From Eriocheir sinensis (Eukaryota > Arthropoda > Malacostraca > Decapoda > Varunidae), in assembly GCF_024679095.1 (NCBI RefSeq), contig NC_066544.1, positions 5,705,024 through 5,769,023 on the forward strand: a stretch of 64,000 bases of DNA, given 5' to 3'. Below are positions 33,807 through 45,475 of this stretch, piece after piece. The stretch's first letter is position 1; each line of letters opens with the position of its first letter. Position numbers and translations under genes: made by a program. A model generated the notes under the pieces. It saw nothing but the letters and a program-made list of their open reading frames with translations. It was not told the DNA's origin and did not search any database.

Positions 33807-34516
33807 GGAACAATAATAGCGGAGTATAGCAATGAGATACAACAACAAGAAGGCGGAGCAGGTATGTGTGGTGGCGTACATGGGTGCAGAAGAGAAAGAC
33901 AGGACGGGTGACAGGACCACCTGCAGTACCCCCCCCCCCCAGACCACCACCAATACCACCACAACCACCACCATCACCCCCCTCCACCTCCACCACAACC
34001 ACCACCACCACCATCACCTGCATACATGAACGGTCAACAACATCAGTTGTGGTGACGTTGGAAGATACGGAAGAGATGGAGGAAGAAGAGGAAGAGTAGG
34101 AGAAAACATGGAAAGGTAGGCAACATAAAACCTATTTGCTTGTTATGAGGTTGCCTGCTCTAATGATTTATTGGGCTTGTAAGGCACTTCATTGCCTCAA
34201 GACCACACCAAAGTACCTGGTAAGTAAATTGAGTTTCCTTCTGGCACAAACGAAGACCAGTCGATGTGATTCTCAAAGGAGTTGGTGATCTTCGCACTTC
34301 TGCAGGCTGCTCCATTAGTGGATGAGTCAGTTTGAGAAAAATTCCTGCCACTGTCTGCACCACAGCGCCTCGGATGAACTGGTACACCATTATTTCTAGT
34401 CCTTGAGTTCTTGAGATTCCCGACCGACAAATGACTAACCGCCCACGGATCCTCTCCTTCCCTCAGGGCTCACAAACCCCTTACGACAACCGACCGATAA
34501 ATGACTGACCGGCGAC
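33807..34516. other. (ACC)n spacer then unique sequence; no convincing gene
   Basis: ACC/CAC-rich 33930-34020. 34130-34470 is non-repetitive and open in two minus-strand frames of about 77 codons (one starts SVGNLKNSRTRNNG), but neither matches a family that I know. A ~30-bp direct repeat (ACCGACAAATGACTAACCG at 34421, ACCGATAAATGACTGACCG at 34492) is present. Confidence 0.4.
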
Positions 34517-34565
34517 GGAGGAGGAGGAGGAGGAGGAGGAGGAGGAGGAGGAGGAGGAGGAGGAG
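34517..34565. repeat. (GGA)16 microsatellite at a LINE 3' end
   Basis: On the minus strand this is (TCC)n immediately after the LINE tail ...CATAAGTTCTCC. Confidence 0.95.
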
Positions 34566-35105
34566 AACTTATGTGCATAAGGAGTCTTCAAGAGACTATA
34601 GGGCCTATAAAAGGGTGCTCCTGGATCCCTAACTTTACTATCCATGAACTTATCTAATCTTTCCCTGAAGGTCATCTATCGTATGGCACTCATGCCACAT
34701 GACTGCCAAGCTTGCTTTACTCTTCCACCAGTATTAGAAAACAAATTCTTGCCTGTTACTTTTGAAACCTGATTTATCCATCTGAAACCCATTACAGCGT
34801 GCCTGATCGTATTCTAAAGCCCTTCATCCACTTATAAACTCCGATCAAGTCTCCTCGCCCCCTTCGCCTTTCTAGAGCATGCCAATTTAAATGCAAGTCT
34901 CTCAACCCGTGGAACATTTTTGTCATCTTTCTCTTCACAGATTCTTACATATTTATATCCATTCTTTAGTACGCTAAGGTGGCCAGAACTGAACAGCATA
35001 ATGGAGATGAGGTCCAACTAATGGTCAATATAGCCTGAGGATGTCTTCAGTTTTCCTTTTGCTTACGTTCCTTGAAATGAAGCCGAGTACCTGTTTGCCT
35101 GATGC
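34566..35105 (-). mobile_element. CR1/L2-like LINE relic: RT C-terminus and 3' UTR
   Basis: The minus-strand translation in shifting frames gives VLGFISRNVSKRKTEDILRLY, then LVGPHLHYAVQFW, ALERRRGRGDLIGVYKWMKG and DLQGKIR. These are collinear with VLGFISRSV, LVRPHLDYAAQFW, SLERRRLRGDLIEVYKWMKG of the 28218 element. The 3' UTR also matches (CAGGAGCACCCTTTTATAGG against CAGGAGCTGCCTTGTATAGG; AGACTCCTTA). Many stops: an old copy. Confidence 0.87.
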
Positions 35106-35149
35106 TTAGCCTGAATGTACTGAATCCTTGGATGTGGATCAGCGGACGG

Positions 35150-35570
35150 ATTGGGGAAAGATAGAGGAAGAGGAGAACGGAAGGGTAGAGGAAAGCAGAG
35201 GGGAGAGAAGGAGGAGGAGGAGGAGGAGGAGGACGAAAGGGGGGAGGTATGGAAGAAGAGGAGGAGGGGAGGAGGAAGAATTAGAGGCGTCTCGTGCTGA
35301 ATATTAAATTAGCTGATCGACATCTTTTGATAAGGTGCGTGGCCGCGGGGGATGCAGGGAACGAATTTTCACCTGATAGAAGGAACTCAGACGCGGAATA
35401 TGCAAAGAAATCGGGTCCGGCGGGGGAGGAATGGGGAGAGGAGCATATGGGGAGAAAGGACGGTGTGTGTGTTGCGAAGAAAGGGAGGATGGGGGGAGAC
35501 GAGCATATGGGGAGTAAAGGGGAGACGGGGAGACGAGAATATGATGAGAAGGGTTGGTGAGTGTGTGTGT

Positions 35571-35618
<48 letters not shown>

Positions 35619-37140
35619 TGGGGAGAAAGGGAGGATTGGGGGAGATGAACATATTGGGAGAAAGGATGATGTGTGGTGGGGAAGTAAAGGGAATGGGGAG
35701 ACTAGAATATGGGGAGAAAGGTTGATGTGTGGCGGGGAAGAAAAAGGAATGGGGAGACGAGGATATGGGGAAAAAGGTTGATGTTTGATGGGGAAAATGG
35801 GGAGGATGTGGAGAAGATTAAAAGGATTGAGAAGAAAAAAAAAATGTCGCGAGAAAAAAAGCAAAAACAAAACAAAAAAAAAAAAGAGAAAAAAAGAAAC
35901 AAGTAAAGAAGAAAAAGGGAAGAAAGGGAGAAGAATTAAGGTTGAGAAGGAGGAGGAATGAAGAGAGAGAAGAGACTTAGCAGACGTGTGGTAAGAGAGG
36001 CTGGATGGTCGAAAAGAAGGAGAAAGAAGATAAAAAGATAGAACAGCCGAAAGGAGGGAAGAAAAATGGGAGGAAAGAGATATCGAAGGGAGAAGTGATA
36101 AGGGAATACATAAGAAGAGAGGATGGGGAGGAGGAGGAGTGGGTGTTGCGAAAATGGAGAAGAGAGGAAGAATGAGAGAAAAGGTAAAAAAAAAAAAAAA
36201 AAAAATCTGTTCTAAAAAAAAAACTTGAATAAATAAATAAACAATAAAAATGGGATGATAAAGGAAGCACAGAAGGAATTAAGAAAGGTGGATGACTATG
36301 TACAAGAATGAGGGAATTGATGATGATAGTAAACAAAGAAAAGAAAAACAAAAAAAAAGCAAAAAGCAAAGGTGGATGAACAAAATTTCGTCGAACATAA
36401 GAGAGTAGAGGAAGAAACAAAAGGTGGAAGTACTGTTAGATGGAGGAGGTGGAGGAGGAGAAGGAGGAGGAGGAGGAGGAGGAGGAAGAGATAGGGCGCC
36501 TGACATTGTGGTTAAAGGGAGAGGAGGAAAAAATGTGGAGAAATCAGAGAGACTACCATGGGAGGGGGAAGAGGAGGAAGGAGGAGGAGGAGGAGGAGGA
36601 AGACGGGGAAGAAAGAGTAGATGACGGGAGACAAGACGCGGGAGAAGGAGGAGGAGGAGGAGGAGGAGGAGGAGGAGGCAGAGGAGGAGGAGGAAGAAGT
36701 TTAGGACAGGGAGAAAAATAGAAAGAACAAGAAGACCAAGAGTAACAACAAGAAAAAGAAGAAAAAGAAGATAAAGAAGAAGAAAATCATACGAACCAGA
36801 TCACTAGAAAGAAACGAACGAACAAAACCAAAAGAAAGAAAGAAGAAGAAAAAACAAGAAAAGGAGACAAAAGAGAGAACAGAATAAAAAAAAGAAAAAA
36901 AGAACTTGACGGTGGCGGGGGCGGAGGCGGTGAAGGCAGGCGAGCGAGAGAGGGAGCCAGAGAGAGAGATGGAGAGGAATTGATAGGGGAAGAGAGAGAG
37001 GATGAGAGAGAGGAAGAGAGAGGAAGGGGAAGGGTTCGGGATTATAGGGTCGGGCAGAGGTACGGTAGCCGGGGGTTGGAGGCGGCATAATCGAGGGCAG
37101 CGGTGATGAGGTTGCAGAGGAAGAAGCTAACTTGTCTAAA
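35150..37140. repeat. 2-kb polypurine block with GT tract and (GGA)n arrays
   Basis: A/G-dominated. Contains a ~60-70-bp GGGGAGA.GA.ATATGGGGAGAAAG repeat (35430-35800), a (GT) run (35561-35617), an A run (36187-36206) and GGA arrays at 36438-36490, 36577-36601 and 36646-36680. Open frames are compositional. 35281-35420 is a short unique island. Confidence 0.85.
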
Positions 37141-37154
37141 CCTCTCTGCGTCTA

Positions 37155-37810
37155 GCCATGGAGGAGGAGGAGGAGGAGAGGGTGGTGGAGGTGGTGGTGG
37201 TGGTGGTGGTGGTAGATAGGCGGGTATGTAAGTAAATGGATGAGTGGTGATGGTGGTGGTGGTGGTGGATGAGTTAGGTGGGTGGTGGTGGTTAATTATT
37301 GCGTAGTGGTTAACAGGAAGGTGGTTGTTTTCTTATTTCTTTATGGTTTTGTTGTGACTGTAATGATAGTGGTAGTAGTGGTTGTTGTTGTTGTTCCTAC
37401 CATTTTTTTTTTTTTTTTGGCGGGGAGGGGGGTTATAGTTTTTCTTTGGTTGGTTGGTTGAGGTGCAGATGTTTCGGTGGTGGTGGTGGTGGTGGTGGTG
37501 GTGGTGGTGATGTTTCAAGCTGGTGGTGGTTAATGTTCTCTCTGTCGCCTCTTACAATACCACCATCAGCACCATTAACGCCCATTACCAGCTCCATTAA
37601 ACCACCTCCACCATCACCACCACTGTTGACATGACTATTAAGAACTCCACCACCACCACCACCGATACTGTCATCACCACCACCACAATCGCTACCGACA
37701 CCACCACTACCACCATCACCACCACCACTAACAACAACAACAACAACAACTACTACTACTACTACTACTACTTCTACTACTACTTCTACTTCTACTACTT
37801 CATTCCTATC
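37155..37810. repeat. (GGT)n, (CAC)n, (CAA)n and (ACT)n compound region
   Basis: GGT/TGG runs at 37170-37213, 37247-37270 and 37478-37510; CAC/ACC at 37600-37725; CAA at 37732-37750; TAC/ACT at 37751-37800. The switch from GGT to CAC on one strand gives inverted-repeat potential. Confidence 0.9.
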
Positions 37811-37844
37811 TAGGCAGGCCGGTTGATGGAGTGGAGATCTGTTT

Positions 37845-38800
37845 CGCGTCTCCTCCTCCTCCTCCTCCTCCTCCTCCTCCGCAAAGCCTCCCAGCGTTAC
37901 ACAGTCGTCTCACAGGTAGTCATCTCCTCCACAGTTTCCCTCTCACATCAACAGTTCTTGTGTGGTATCTCCCCATGATCTCAGACCCTTCCCTTACCTC
38001 CATACCCTTACCCTTACCCATTCTACCCCTTTCCTTCAACCAGCCCTCCAGTCCTATCTCTCTCTTCCCCCACTCTTTCTCCCTCCCTCCTCCTCCTCTA
38101 TGTCCATCCGTCCGTCCTAACTTCTACCTTTCTTGCCTCCCTCGCCTCCCCCGCTTCTCATCTCGATGCTGCCACTCCTACTGCTGCTCCTGTCCACCTG
38201 TCTCCCTCTCCCAACCTTCTGTCCCGCTATGCCTGCTTCCCCCTCTCCCCAGGTCACCACAGGGCTGCCACTCACTCCCCGCCCGTCGTGTCATGTCTCA
38301 GTGCCACCATCTGTCCGTCTTGCTGCCTCCCGTGAGTGGCATCGCGTGTTTTGGCCCCGGACGGAACATTGTGAGTCGCCGCGAACACCAGAGGGAAGGC
38401 GAGGGAGAAGGAGGAGGTGGCAGCATCAGCTACTATTAACATGCCACCAGGTCTGCTACCCCGACCCACCCCGACCCACCCCCGACCCACCCCCGCCCCA
38501 TCCTGCCCACTGCCCGCCCGCCACCGCCACCCACACCCCTCCTGTTCCTCCTCCTACTACTTATTCTCTTCGCCTTCTCCAACCTCATAATCTTTTTTAT
38601 TTTTTTATTTTATTTCTTATTCTTTTTCTTCCTATGTCTTCTTTCTTTTCCTCTCCTTTTATGAATTTTCTTCCTCTTTTCCTCCTCCTCCTCCAACTCC
38701 TCCTCCTCCTACGCTTTCTCCTCTTCCTCCTCCACGTTCACCTCGATCATAAACACAATAGTTGGTCTCACTCCCACTAACATATTATCGCTAGACAAAT
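37845..38800. other. (CTC)n then C/T-rich sequence, no convincing gene
   Basis: (CTC)n at 37850-37880. 38240-38440 is GC-rich and unique, and overlapping plus-strand frames of about 200 codons span it, but they run into CCCGACCCACC-type repeats (38455-38520) and show no domain. Judged non-coding. Confidence 0.5.
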
Positions 38801-38819
38801 GCCTGGCTGGGATACTTTC

Positions 38820-39340
38820 TTTTACCTTTTCTTTACCTCCTTCCCTTTATCCTCCTCTACCTTCTCCCTTTCTCATCGTTAAACAGCATATTTTCCTCTC
38901 CTTCTTATCTCCTTCTGTCCATCCCTCTCTATCTTCTTCCTTTCTCCCTGTCTATTAAAAAAAATCGCCTCCTATTTACCTCCCTCATTTTATATATCTT
39001 TACCTTCTCCCTTTCTCCCTGTTAAAATATCCTGTTCTCTTTATCTCCTTCCGTTTATCTTTCTCTACCTTTTCCCTTTCTCCTAGTAAAACATGAAACC
39101 CTTCCTCTTCTTACCTCCATCTTTAATTCTCTACCTTCTCCCTTTCTCCTTGTCAAAAAAAAAAAAAACTTTCCTCTCTCCTTACCTTTATCCTTCTCTC
39201 CATCCTTCTCTACCTTCTCCCTTTCTCCTTGTCAAAAAAAAAAAAAACTTTCCTCTTCTTACCTTCATCTTTTTCTCCATCCTTCTCTACCTTCTCCTTT
39301 TCTCCTTTGCCAAAAAAAAAAAAAAAAAAAAAAATCCAAC
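38820..39340. repeat. ~75-bp pyrimidine repeat ending in A runs
   Basis: CTACCTTCTCCCTTTCTCCT then TGTCAAAAAAA or GTTAAAA recurs about every 60-80 bp (38867, 38940, 39015, 39075, 39143, 39220, 39300), the last three with A runs of 12-22. Confidence 0.85.
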
Positions 39341-39374
39341 CCACCTTGCCCTAAGTAAGAATCCTGGACCCATC

Positions 39375-39560
39375 AACCTCCCCCCCTTCCCCCTCCTCCC
39401 CCCCCTTCTTCCCCCCCTCCTCCCCCCCCTTCTTCCCCCCCTCCTCCCATGTAGCCCACCTGGATTCATCACCACCCGCTACCGACCTGCGCAACCCACC
39501 CATTCCTCGCCCACTCACCCGCCCACACCTGTCCCTCCCCCAACATCCCCCACCCCCTTT
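39375..39560. other. C-run-rich segment (quadruplex/i-motif potential)
   Basis: CCCCCCTTCCCCCTCC-type direct repeats at 39380-39445 (TTCTTCCCCCCCTCCTCCCC, two copies) followed by CCACCC-rich sequence. Confidence 0.7.
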
Positions 39561-39734
39561 CCTCCGTCCTCCTAATCCACCCTGCTGTCCCACCTGCTGG
39601 CTTCTACCTCTTTTTCTACCTTTCTCTCCCTTGATTCTCTCTTTCTCTGTGATTTTTAGTATTTCTTCGATGGGGATTTAATTGTTTTTCACTTTCGATT
39701 TTGTTTGATTGTTTTTCCTTATAATTATCCTCTT

Positions 39735-39845
39735 TCTATTTGTCTATTTATCTATCTATCTCTTTCACATACACGCACACACGTACACAAATAGACAGAC
39801 AGACAAACAGATGGGCTGAGACAGAGACAGGCACACAGACAGATA

Positions 39846-39885
<40 letters not shown>

Positions 39886-40005
39886 TGCAACTCCCCCCAC
39901 TCACACACAAACACCAGCACCCCCCTCTCCCCTTACCTTACACACATGCAATTTCCCCTCCCTCCTCCCCCCTCCCCTCCACACACACACACACACACGA
40001 GAGAT
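39735..40005. repeat. (CA)n and (CAGA)n microsatellites
   Basis: CAGACAGACAAACAG near 39795-39845, CA at 39848-39882, and CA at 39979-39999 within a C/A-rich stretch. The following 40005-40250 is unique. Confidence 0.9.
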
Positions 40006-40253
40006 GTATACTGAAGGCAGGTGTAAAAAGCTCCTCAGTGAATCGTCATCAGCCGCGGGCAGGTGGGCGGCGCAGGCGAGGCGCTTGTGACCGTCTGGCT
40101 CGGGGCCGCGTCACATTTTTCACTTTGGGAATCACTGGTTGCAATGCGCTCACCTGGGGGCCAAAGGGGCTTATCTACCTGGCTGGTAAGTGTTTGGGGT
40201 CTCTCTATCGATCTCGTCGCTCTCTCTCTCTCTCGGTCTCGTCTCTCGGTCTC

Positions 40254-40480
<227 letters not shown>

Positions 40481-40834
40481 TCTCCATTTTCCTCTCCTCA
40501 TCTCCCTGTCTCTCACTATTTTTTATTGGCCAAGTTATCATTAAGTCAGCGTGGTAATGAGAGGGTTTTGAGGCTCCTGGTTTTAGAGGAGAAATGTGGT
40601 CAATGATTAGCGTCGCCATCACGAGCGGCGCCTGGCACACAATAAACACCAAAATAAAAACGTAGTAATATTCTCCTCCTCGTCCTCCCTTGGGTCTTCG
40701 GGTGATGAGGGTGAGGAGAGTTGGGAAAAGATCATATGTTTAAGAAGTGCAAATGTGTGGATTTTTGTGTTGGTTTAGTGTTTGTGAGTTGTGTGTTGCT
40801 TGTTTTGCTGTTTGTTTGTGTTTTGTCTGTCTGT

Positions 40835-41700
40835 GTATGTGTAAATGTATGTGCATGGAGTTTACAAGTACAAGTAAACCAATACAAGTACCAATAAAAA
40901 CACCACTGAGGAAGAAAACATGCTTGAATTAGGTATGTACGTATTAATGTATGTATGAATGTATGTATGTATGTGCTTTTATGTAACTGTGTATGTGACT
41001 CTGTATGTATAAATGTATGTGTACGGGATTTACAAGCAAACGAATTAACACCAATATAAAACACCACTGAGAAAAAAAAAGGTGCTTGAAATAGGTATGT
41101 AATGTATGAATGTATGTGTGTATGTGCTTTTATATAACTGTGTATGTGACTCTGTATGTATAAATGTATGTGTACGGGATTTACAAGCACACGAATTAAC
41201 ACCAATAAAAAACACCACTGAGAAAAGAAAAAAAAATGCTCGAAATAGGTATGTAATGCATGAATGTATGTGTGTATGTGCTTTTATATAACTGTGTATG
41301 TGACTGTATGTATAAATGTATGTGAACGGGATTTACAAGCACACGAATTAACACCAATAAAAAACACCACTGAGAAAAAACAAACATGCTTGAAATAGGT
41401 ATGTAATGTATGAATGTATGTGTGTATGTGCTTTTATATAACTGTGTATGTGACTGTATGTATTAATGTATGTGAACGGGATTTACAAGCACACGAATTA
41501 ACACCAATAAAAACACCACTGAGGAAAAAAAACATGCTTGAAATAGGTATGTACGTATTAATGTATGTATGAATGTATGTATGTATGTGCTTTTATGTAA
41601 CTGTGTATGTGACTGTATGGAATTTACAAGTACGAGAATCAACACCATAACCAACACCGCTGAGAAAGAGAAGAAACACAAGGTTAAATTATGTATGTAT
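40835..41700. repeat. ~150-bp minisatellite, six units
   Basis: CACCACTGAG (last copy CACCGCTGAG) recurs at 40901, 41062, 41213, 41365, 41514 and 41655. Each unit also holds GGATTTACAAGCACACGAAT, TGCTTGAAATAGGTATGTA and ATGTATG runs. Period 141-161 bp. Confidence 0.93.
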
Positions 41701-41792
41701 GTATTATATGTATCCATCGAAGTTTATATATACGCACAGAAATAATGTATGTATACCAAATCTGTCCACCCAAATCATAAGATCATCCATGT
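41674..41792. repeat. dispersed ~115-bp repeat, copy A
   Basis: Starts GAAACACAAGGTTAAATTATG, contains ATATGTATCCATCGAAGTTT, and ends CAAATCATAAGATCATCCATG. A direct copy lies at 44385-44500. It forms the last edge of the 150-bp array. Confidence 0.88.
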
Positions 41793-41822
41793 GCGTATAG
41801 TTCTTGTGTGTGTAAACCTGTA

Positions 41823-41877
41823 TGTGTGTGTGTGTGTGTGTGTGTACCTTATTCGCACACCTAAAATTATGTTAACC

Positions 41878-41928
<51 letters not shown>
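41823..41928. repeat. two (GT)n microsatellites
   Basis: GT at 41823-41845 and 41880-41928, then ACACCCAC-rich sequence to 42005. Confidence 0.97.
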
Positions 41929-41931
<3 letters not shown>

Positions 41932-42078
41932 CTTTCCCTGTACACCCACACCGCACGTACACCCACACGCACACCTCCACCCACACCCACACCACACTCA
42001 CACCCGCTGCTACAATTTACATAGTGTTTGCTGTCTCACTTCAACATCATATTAGTCTCTGCTGTTCTCTTTTTCAAT

Positions 42079-42155
42079 AGTAGTAGTAGTAGTAGTAGTA
42101 GAAGTAGTAGTAGTAGTAGTAGTAGAAGGAGTAATGATAGCAGTAGTAGTCGTAG
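42079..42155. repeat. (AGT)n microsatellite
   Basis: AGTAGT with AGA and CGT interruptions. Confidence 0.93.
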
Positions 42156-42232
42156 CAGCGGTAGTGAAATTAATGGGAATTCTTGCCGCGCAGATCAAGA
42201 TAGCGGCTGCGTTGTAAGGAGATAAGAGGTAC

Positions 42233-42802
42233 AGGTACTTACTGAGAGCAGGTGTGAGGTATGCAGGGCTGTTGATGGCCACAGGTAGACGGAGTGTGTA
42301 GGTGGAGCGGCAGCCAGGTGTGTGTGTGGGGGGGGAGGGGGGGTATCTGTCTGTGTGTGTGTGTGTGTGTGTGAATAAAACAGGGCAACACAAACATAAA
42401 AACATCGACAAAGACACTACAGTAAAAAACATAAAAAAGACAGTTCATAGTAGAAAAAACAAACAGGTGTGAATACAGGTAAAAAAAAAAGTACCAGACA
42501 CACGTTGACACAATACAAAGGTAGCGACGACACGTGCCTCGAACACACCACACAGGTATACAGGAGAGCAGACAACGCTAGGGCAGGTGTGTGGAGGCGG
42601 AGGAGGAGGAAGAGGAGGAAGGTGTGATTAGGGGAGAGAGAGAGAGGGGAGAGAGGTGAAGGGGGGAGGGACGATGTAAAGGTTGTTCAAGTGTGTAGAG
42701 GAAGGCGAACAGGTAGTAGACCGGCGCGGGTGTTACGGGCAGGTGTGGGTGAAGGGGCAGGTAAGTTGATGAAACCAGACGTACAGGTGGGCAGTCAGGT
42801 AT
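42233..42802. promoter_or_regulatory. CAGGT-dense stretch
   Basis: I count about 13 CAGGT (many CAGGTG or CAGGTA) on the + strand in 570 bp (for example 42235, 42249, 42284, 42316, 42464, 42477, 42555, 42583, 42711, 42740, 42759, 42785, 42797), far above chance expectation of about one. They fit E-boxes for Snail/ZEB-type repressors, or an eroded CAGGTGTG repeat. A GT run (42349-42373) and purine spacers lie between them. Confidence 0.35.
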
Positions 42803-43640
42803 AAGGGAGAATAGAGAGGAGGTTTTGGAAATGAGGAGAATGGGAGAAAGGGGAGGAGGAGATAGAGGTACGAGGAGGAGGAGAAGGAGGAGGGAGAATG
42901 GGGGGAGGTGGCAATGTGGAGGGGAGAAAAAGAGGGGGACAGGCAGAGGGAGGGAAGGGCAAACATGTTATCATTCAACAATATATGCAAATTACATATT
43001 AACCCGATGCAAGGCTGCGCTGCTCTGCCACTCGCTCCGAAGACAACGCTGCGCCACCCGACAAGACAGCCATGGAGCGGAGAAAGGCTTGTCTCGACTC
43101 GCCCGTGTCTTTGAGTTCGAAGGAATGATACAAACAAAAGAACTAAGAATCGATGTGCCGTTAAGATAGCAATGTCCAGAAAAAGATAAACCTGAGAGAA
43201 ATAATCTTTACAACACTAATATATATTTCTTAAGAGAGTAGAATCGAAGGAATAATTAAAAAAAAGAGGAAATAAAGGAAGGAGGGAAGATAAAAGTTAA
43301 GGAAGGATATATGGAAAGTATTATGAAAGGCAAGAAAGAAGAGAAAGAAAGGAAAAGGAGGAAAGAAATGAAAGTAAGAAAATGAAAGCAATTAAAAGAC
43401 ACTAATGACACAGCGTTTAAAGAAGAGAACAATATAATAAAAGCTACCAATTCCGAGACAAAATTTAGAAGCTCAAGAATTAACACAAAAAAAACACTGA
43501 AAATCAAAGACACAAGCTTAAAATAAAAACAAAAGAAAACACATGCAAAAAAAAAACGACCCAACAAACAAACACACATGGATATTACCTACTTAAGACT
43601 AAACACCGAGGCAAACACTTACGAGTTTTTAATAGGCGTT
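42803..43640. other. purine-rich, short unique island, then A-rich sequence; no gene
   Basis: GGAGA-type purine tract to 42960, a mixed GC-richer island at 42960-43170 without a convincing frame, then AAAG/AAAC-rich sequence. Confidence 0.45.
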
Positions 43641-45130
43641 TGGAAAGTGCGTGTTTGGTTTCAGCTTAACATGAGAGCCGCGCGAAGGATGAGTGTGGGC
43701 GAGTGTTGAGAAAATACAAGCGTTAAAATTTAAGCTGAGTAAATAACGTTTGAGTAAATATAAACGTTTTTGTGGGTGACTGAGTTGAGTAAAGAGAAAC
43801 GTTAAAGTGAGCGTTTGTTTAAGTTGAGTACTATATGTTTAAGTTGAGTAAATGTTTAAGTTGAATACATGTTTAAGTTGAGTAAATGTTTAAGTTGTGT
43901 AAATGTTTAAGTTGAGTAATTGTTTAAGTTGAGTAAATGTTTAAGTTGAGTAAATGTTTAAGTAAATACTTAAGTTGAGTAAATGTTTAAGTTGAGTAAA
44001 TGTTTGAGTCGAGTAAATTGAAACGCTTTGAGTGAGTGTTTGTTCATGGTGAGTATATAATGTTTGAGGTGACTGAATAAAGTATGAGTAAATAACGTTT
44101 AAAATGAGTAAATGGACACGTTTAAGGGAATTTGTTAAAGTTACGAAAATACAAACGTTTGAGGGAGTGTTTAAAAGTAAATGTTTGTTTGTGCTATATT
44201 TGTTTTTTTGTTTGTTTGTTTTTTGTTGAAGGTGAGTGAGGAGAGTGTGTGTTTGTGCTTAGTTTAACGAGAGTCAGGGGAGGGATGAGAGTGTCTAGCG
44301 TTGAGTAAGAAGAAGCGTATAATAAGTGTTTTTAATGAGTGTTTTTTGTTTTGTTTTTTTATCTTCTTTTCAGTAAATAGGGAAGAAACACAAGCTTAAA
44401 TTATGTACGCACGTATTATATGTACCCATCGAAGTTTGTACGTACAGAAAAATGTATGTATACCAAGTCTGTCCATCCAAATCATAAAATAATCCATGTA
44501 GTTTAACAAGGCAAAGGATGAGTGTGACGAGTGGTCAGTGAAGAGAGATGTTCAAGTGAGTGTGTGTGCTTTTTTTGTTAGATGAGTAAATACAAACGTT
44601 TAAGTGTGTTTGTTTTAGCTTAATGAGGCAAGGGATGGGTGTGGCGAGTGATAAGGGAATATAAACGTTTGAGCGAGAGTTTGTTTATAGTTCGACAAGA
44701 GAGGCAGGCGAGGGATGGGTGTATAGCGTGCTAGGTAAAAAAAGATGCTGTGTGGAGGTGTGAGTGTGTATTGTTGTTGTTGGTGGTGGTGGTGTTGGTG
44801 GTGGTAGTGGTGGTTGTGGTGTTGTTGTTATCTAAATGTTGAGTAAATAGAAGCGCTTAGGTTGATGTTTGCGTTTTTTTGTGTGTGTGATTTGTTTGTA
44901 TGTTTGCTGAGTAAATAAAAGCGGTTGAGTGATTTTTTTTGTTTTGTTTTCTGTTTGTTAAGTAGAAACGTTTAAGTGAGTGTTTGTTTGCGTTTCTGCG
45001 ATCTGTTTTTTTGTTTTGTTTGTCAAGCTGAGTAAACAGAAAAGGTTGAGTGAGTGTTTGTGTTCTCTTGTTTTCTTTTTGTTCGTTAAGTCAACAGAAA
45101 CGATTAAGTATGTAAGTGTTTGTCTTGAGC
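43640..45130. repeat. GTTTAAGTTGAGTAAAT minisatellite and its degenerate derivatives
   Basis: A near-perfect ~16-17-bp array (GTTTAAGTTGAGTAAAT) occupies about 43835-44010. Flanking 43640-43830 and 44010-45130 are built of longer diverged units with GAGTAAATANAAACGTTTGA and GTGAGTGTTTGTTT. A GTT/GGT run lies at 44772-44830. No gene. Confidence 0.88.
44385..44500. repeat. dispersed ~115-bp repeat, copy B
   Basis: Direct copy of 41674-41792 (GAAACACAAGCTTAAATTATG ... CCATCGAAGTTT ... CAAATCATAAAATAATCCATG), embedded in the GTTTAAG array. Confidence 0.88.
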
Positions 45131-45164
45131 TAAACCCGAGAGCGCCACGCGAGTAAGTAAAAGT

Positions 45165-45310
45165 AAACAGCAGGCGGTTTTTTTTTATTATTGTTTTCTT
45201 TTTTTGTGCCCTTAAGCTGTCTCCTTTTTTTTTCACAACAAAGGAGACAGCTCAAGGGCACAAAAAAAGTACACAATAATAAAAAGAAAAGCCCGCTACT
45301 CGCTGCTCAA
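45165..45310. mobile_element. two Jockey-like LINE 3' ends in tail-to-tail palindrome
   Basis: Plus-strand arm 45185-45227 (TTATTATTGTTTTC...GTGCCCTTAAGCTGTCTCC) and minus-strand arm 45240-45282 (its inverse, GGAGACAGCTCAAGGGCAC...) are inverted with 3-4 mismatches and a 12-bp loop. The minus copy continues to GCCCGCTACTCGCTGCTC (45290-45308), the same 3' UTR as at 13300, 49500 and 54950. Confidence 0.88.
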
Positions 45311-45475
45311 TTGTAAAAGTTGTAAAAAAAAAGGCGCCAATAGTATCGTCCAGTGGAGGTGTGAAGGGCGGCGCGGGGCGGAGCGGGGGTGGGGGGGTAG
45401 CGGCGGCAAACAGTCCCGGTAATCTCTGTATCGGCAGACCAATTAATCATCCCCGGCGCGGCTCCAGGTGGCGGA

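Noticed and set aside
34197..34430. Two ~77-codon minus-strand frames
   Set aside because: Overlapping in different phases with no family match; lacking evidence to choose either.
37831..38780. Overlapping 202- and 215-codon plus frames
   Set aside because: GC- and C/T-rich composition, both phases open, continuing into a CCCGACCCACC repeat; no domain seen.
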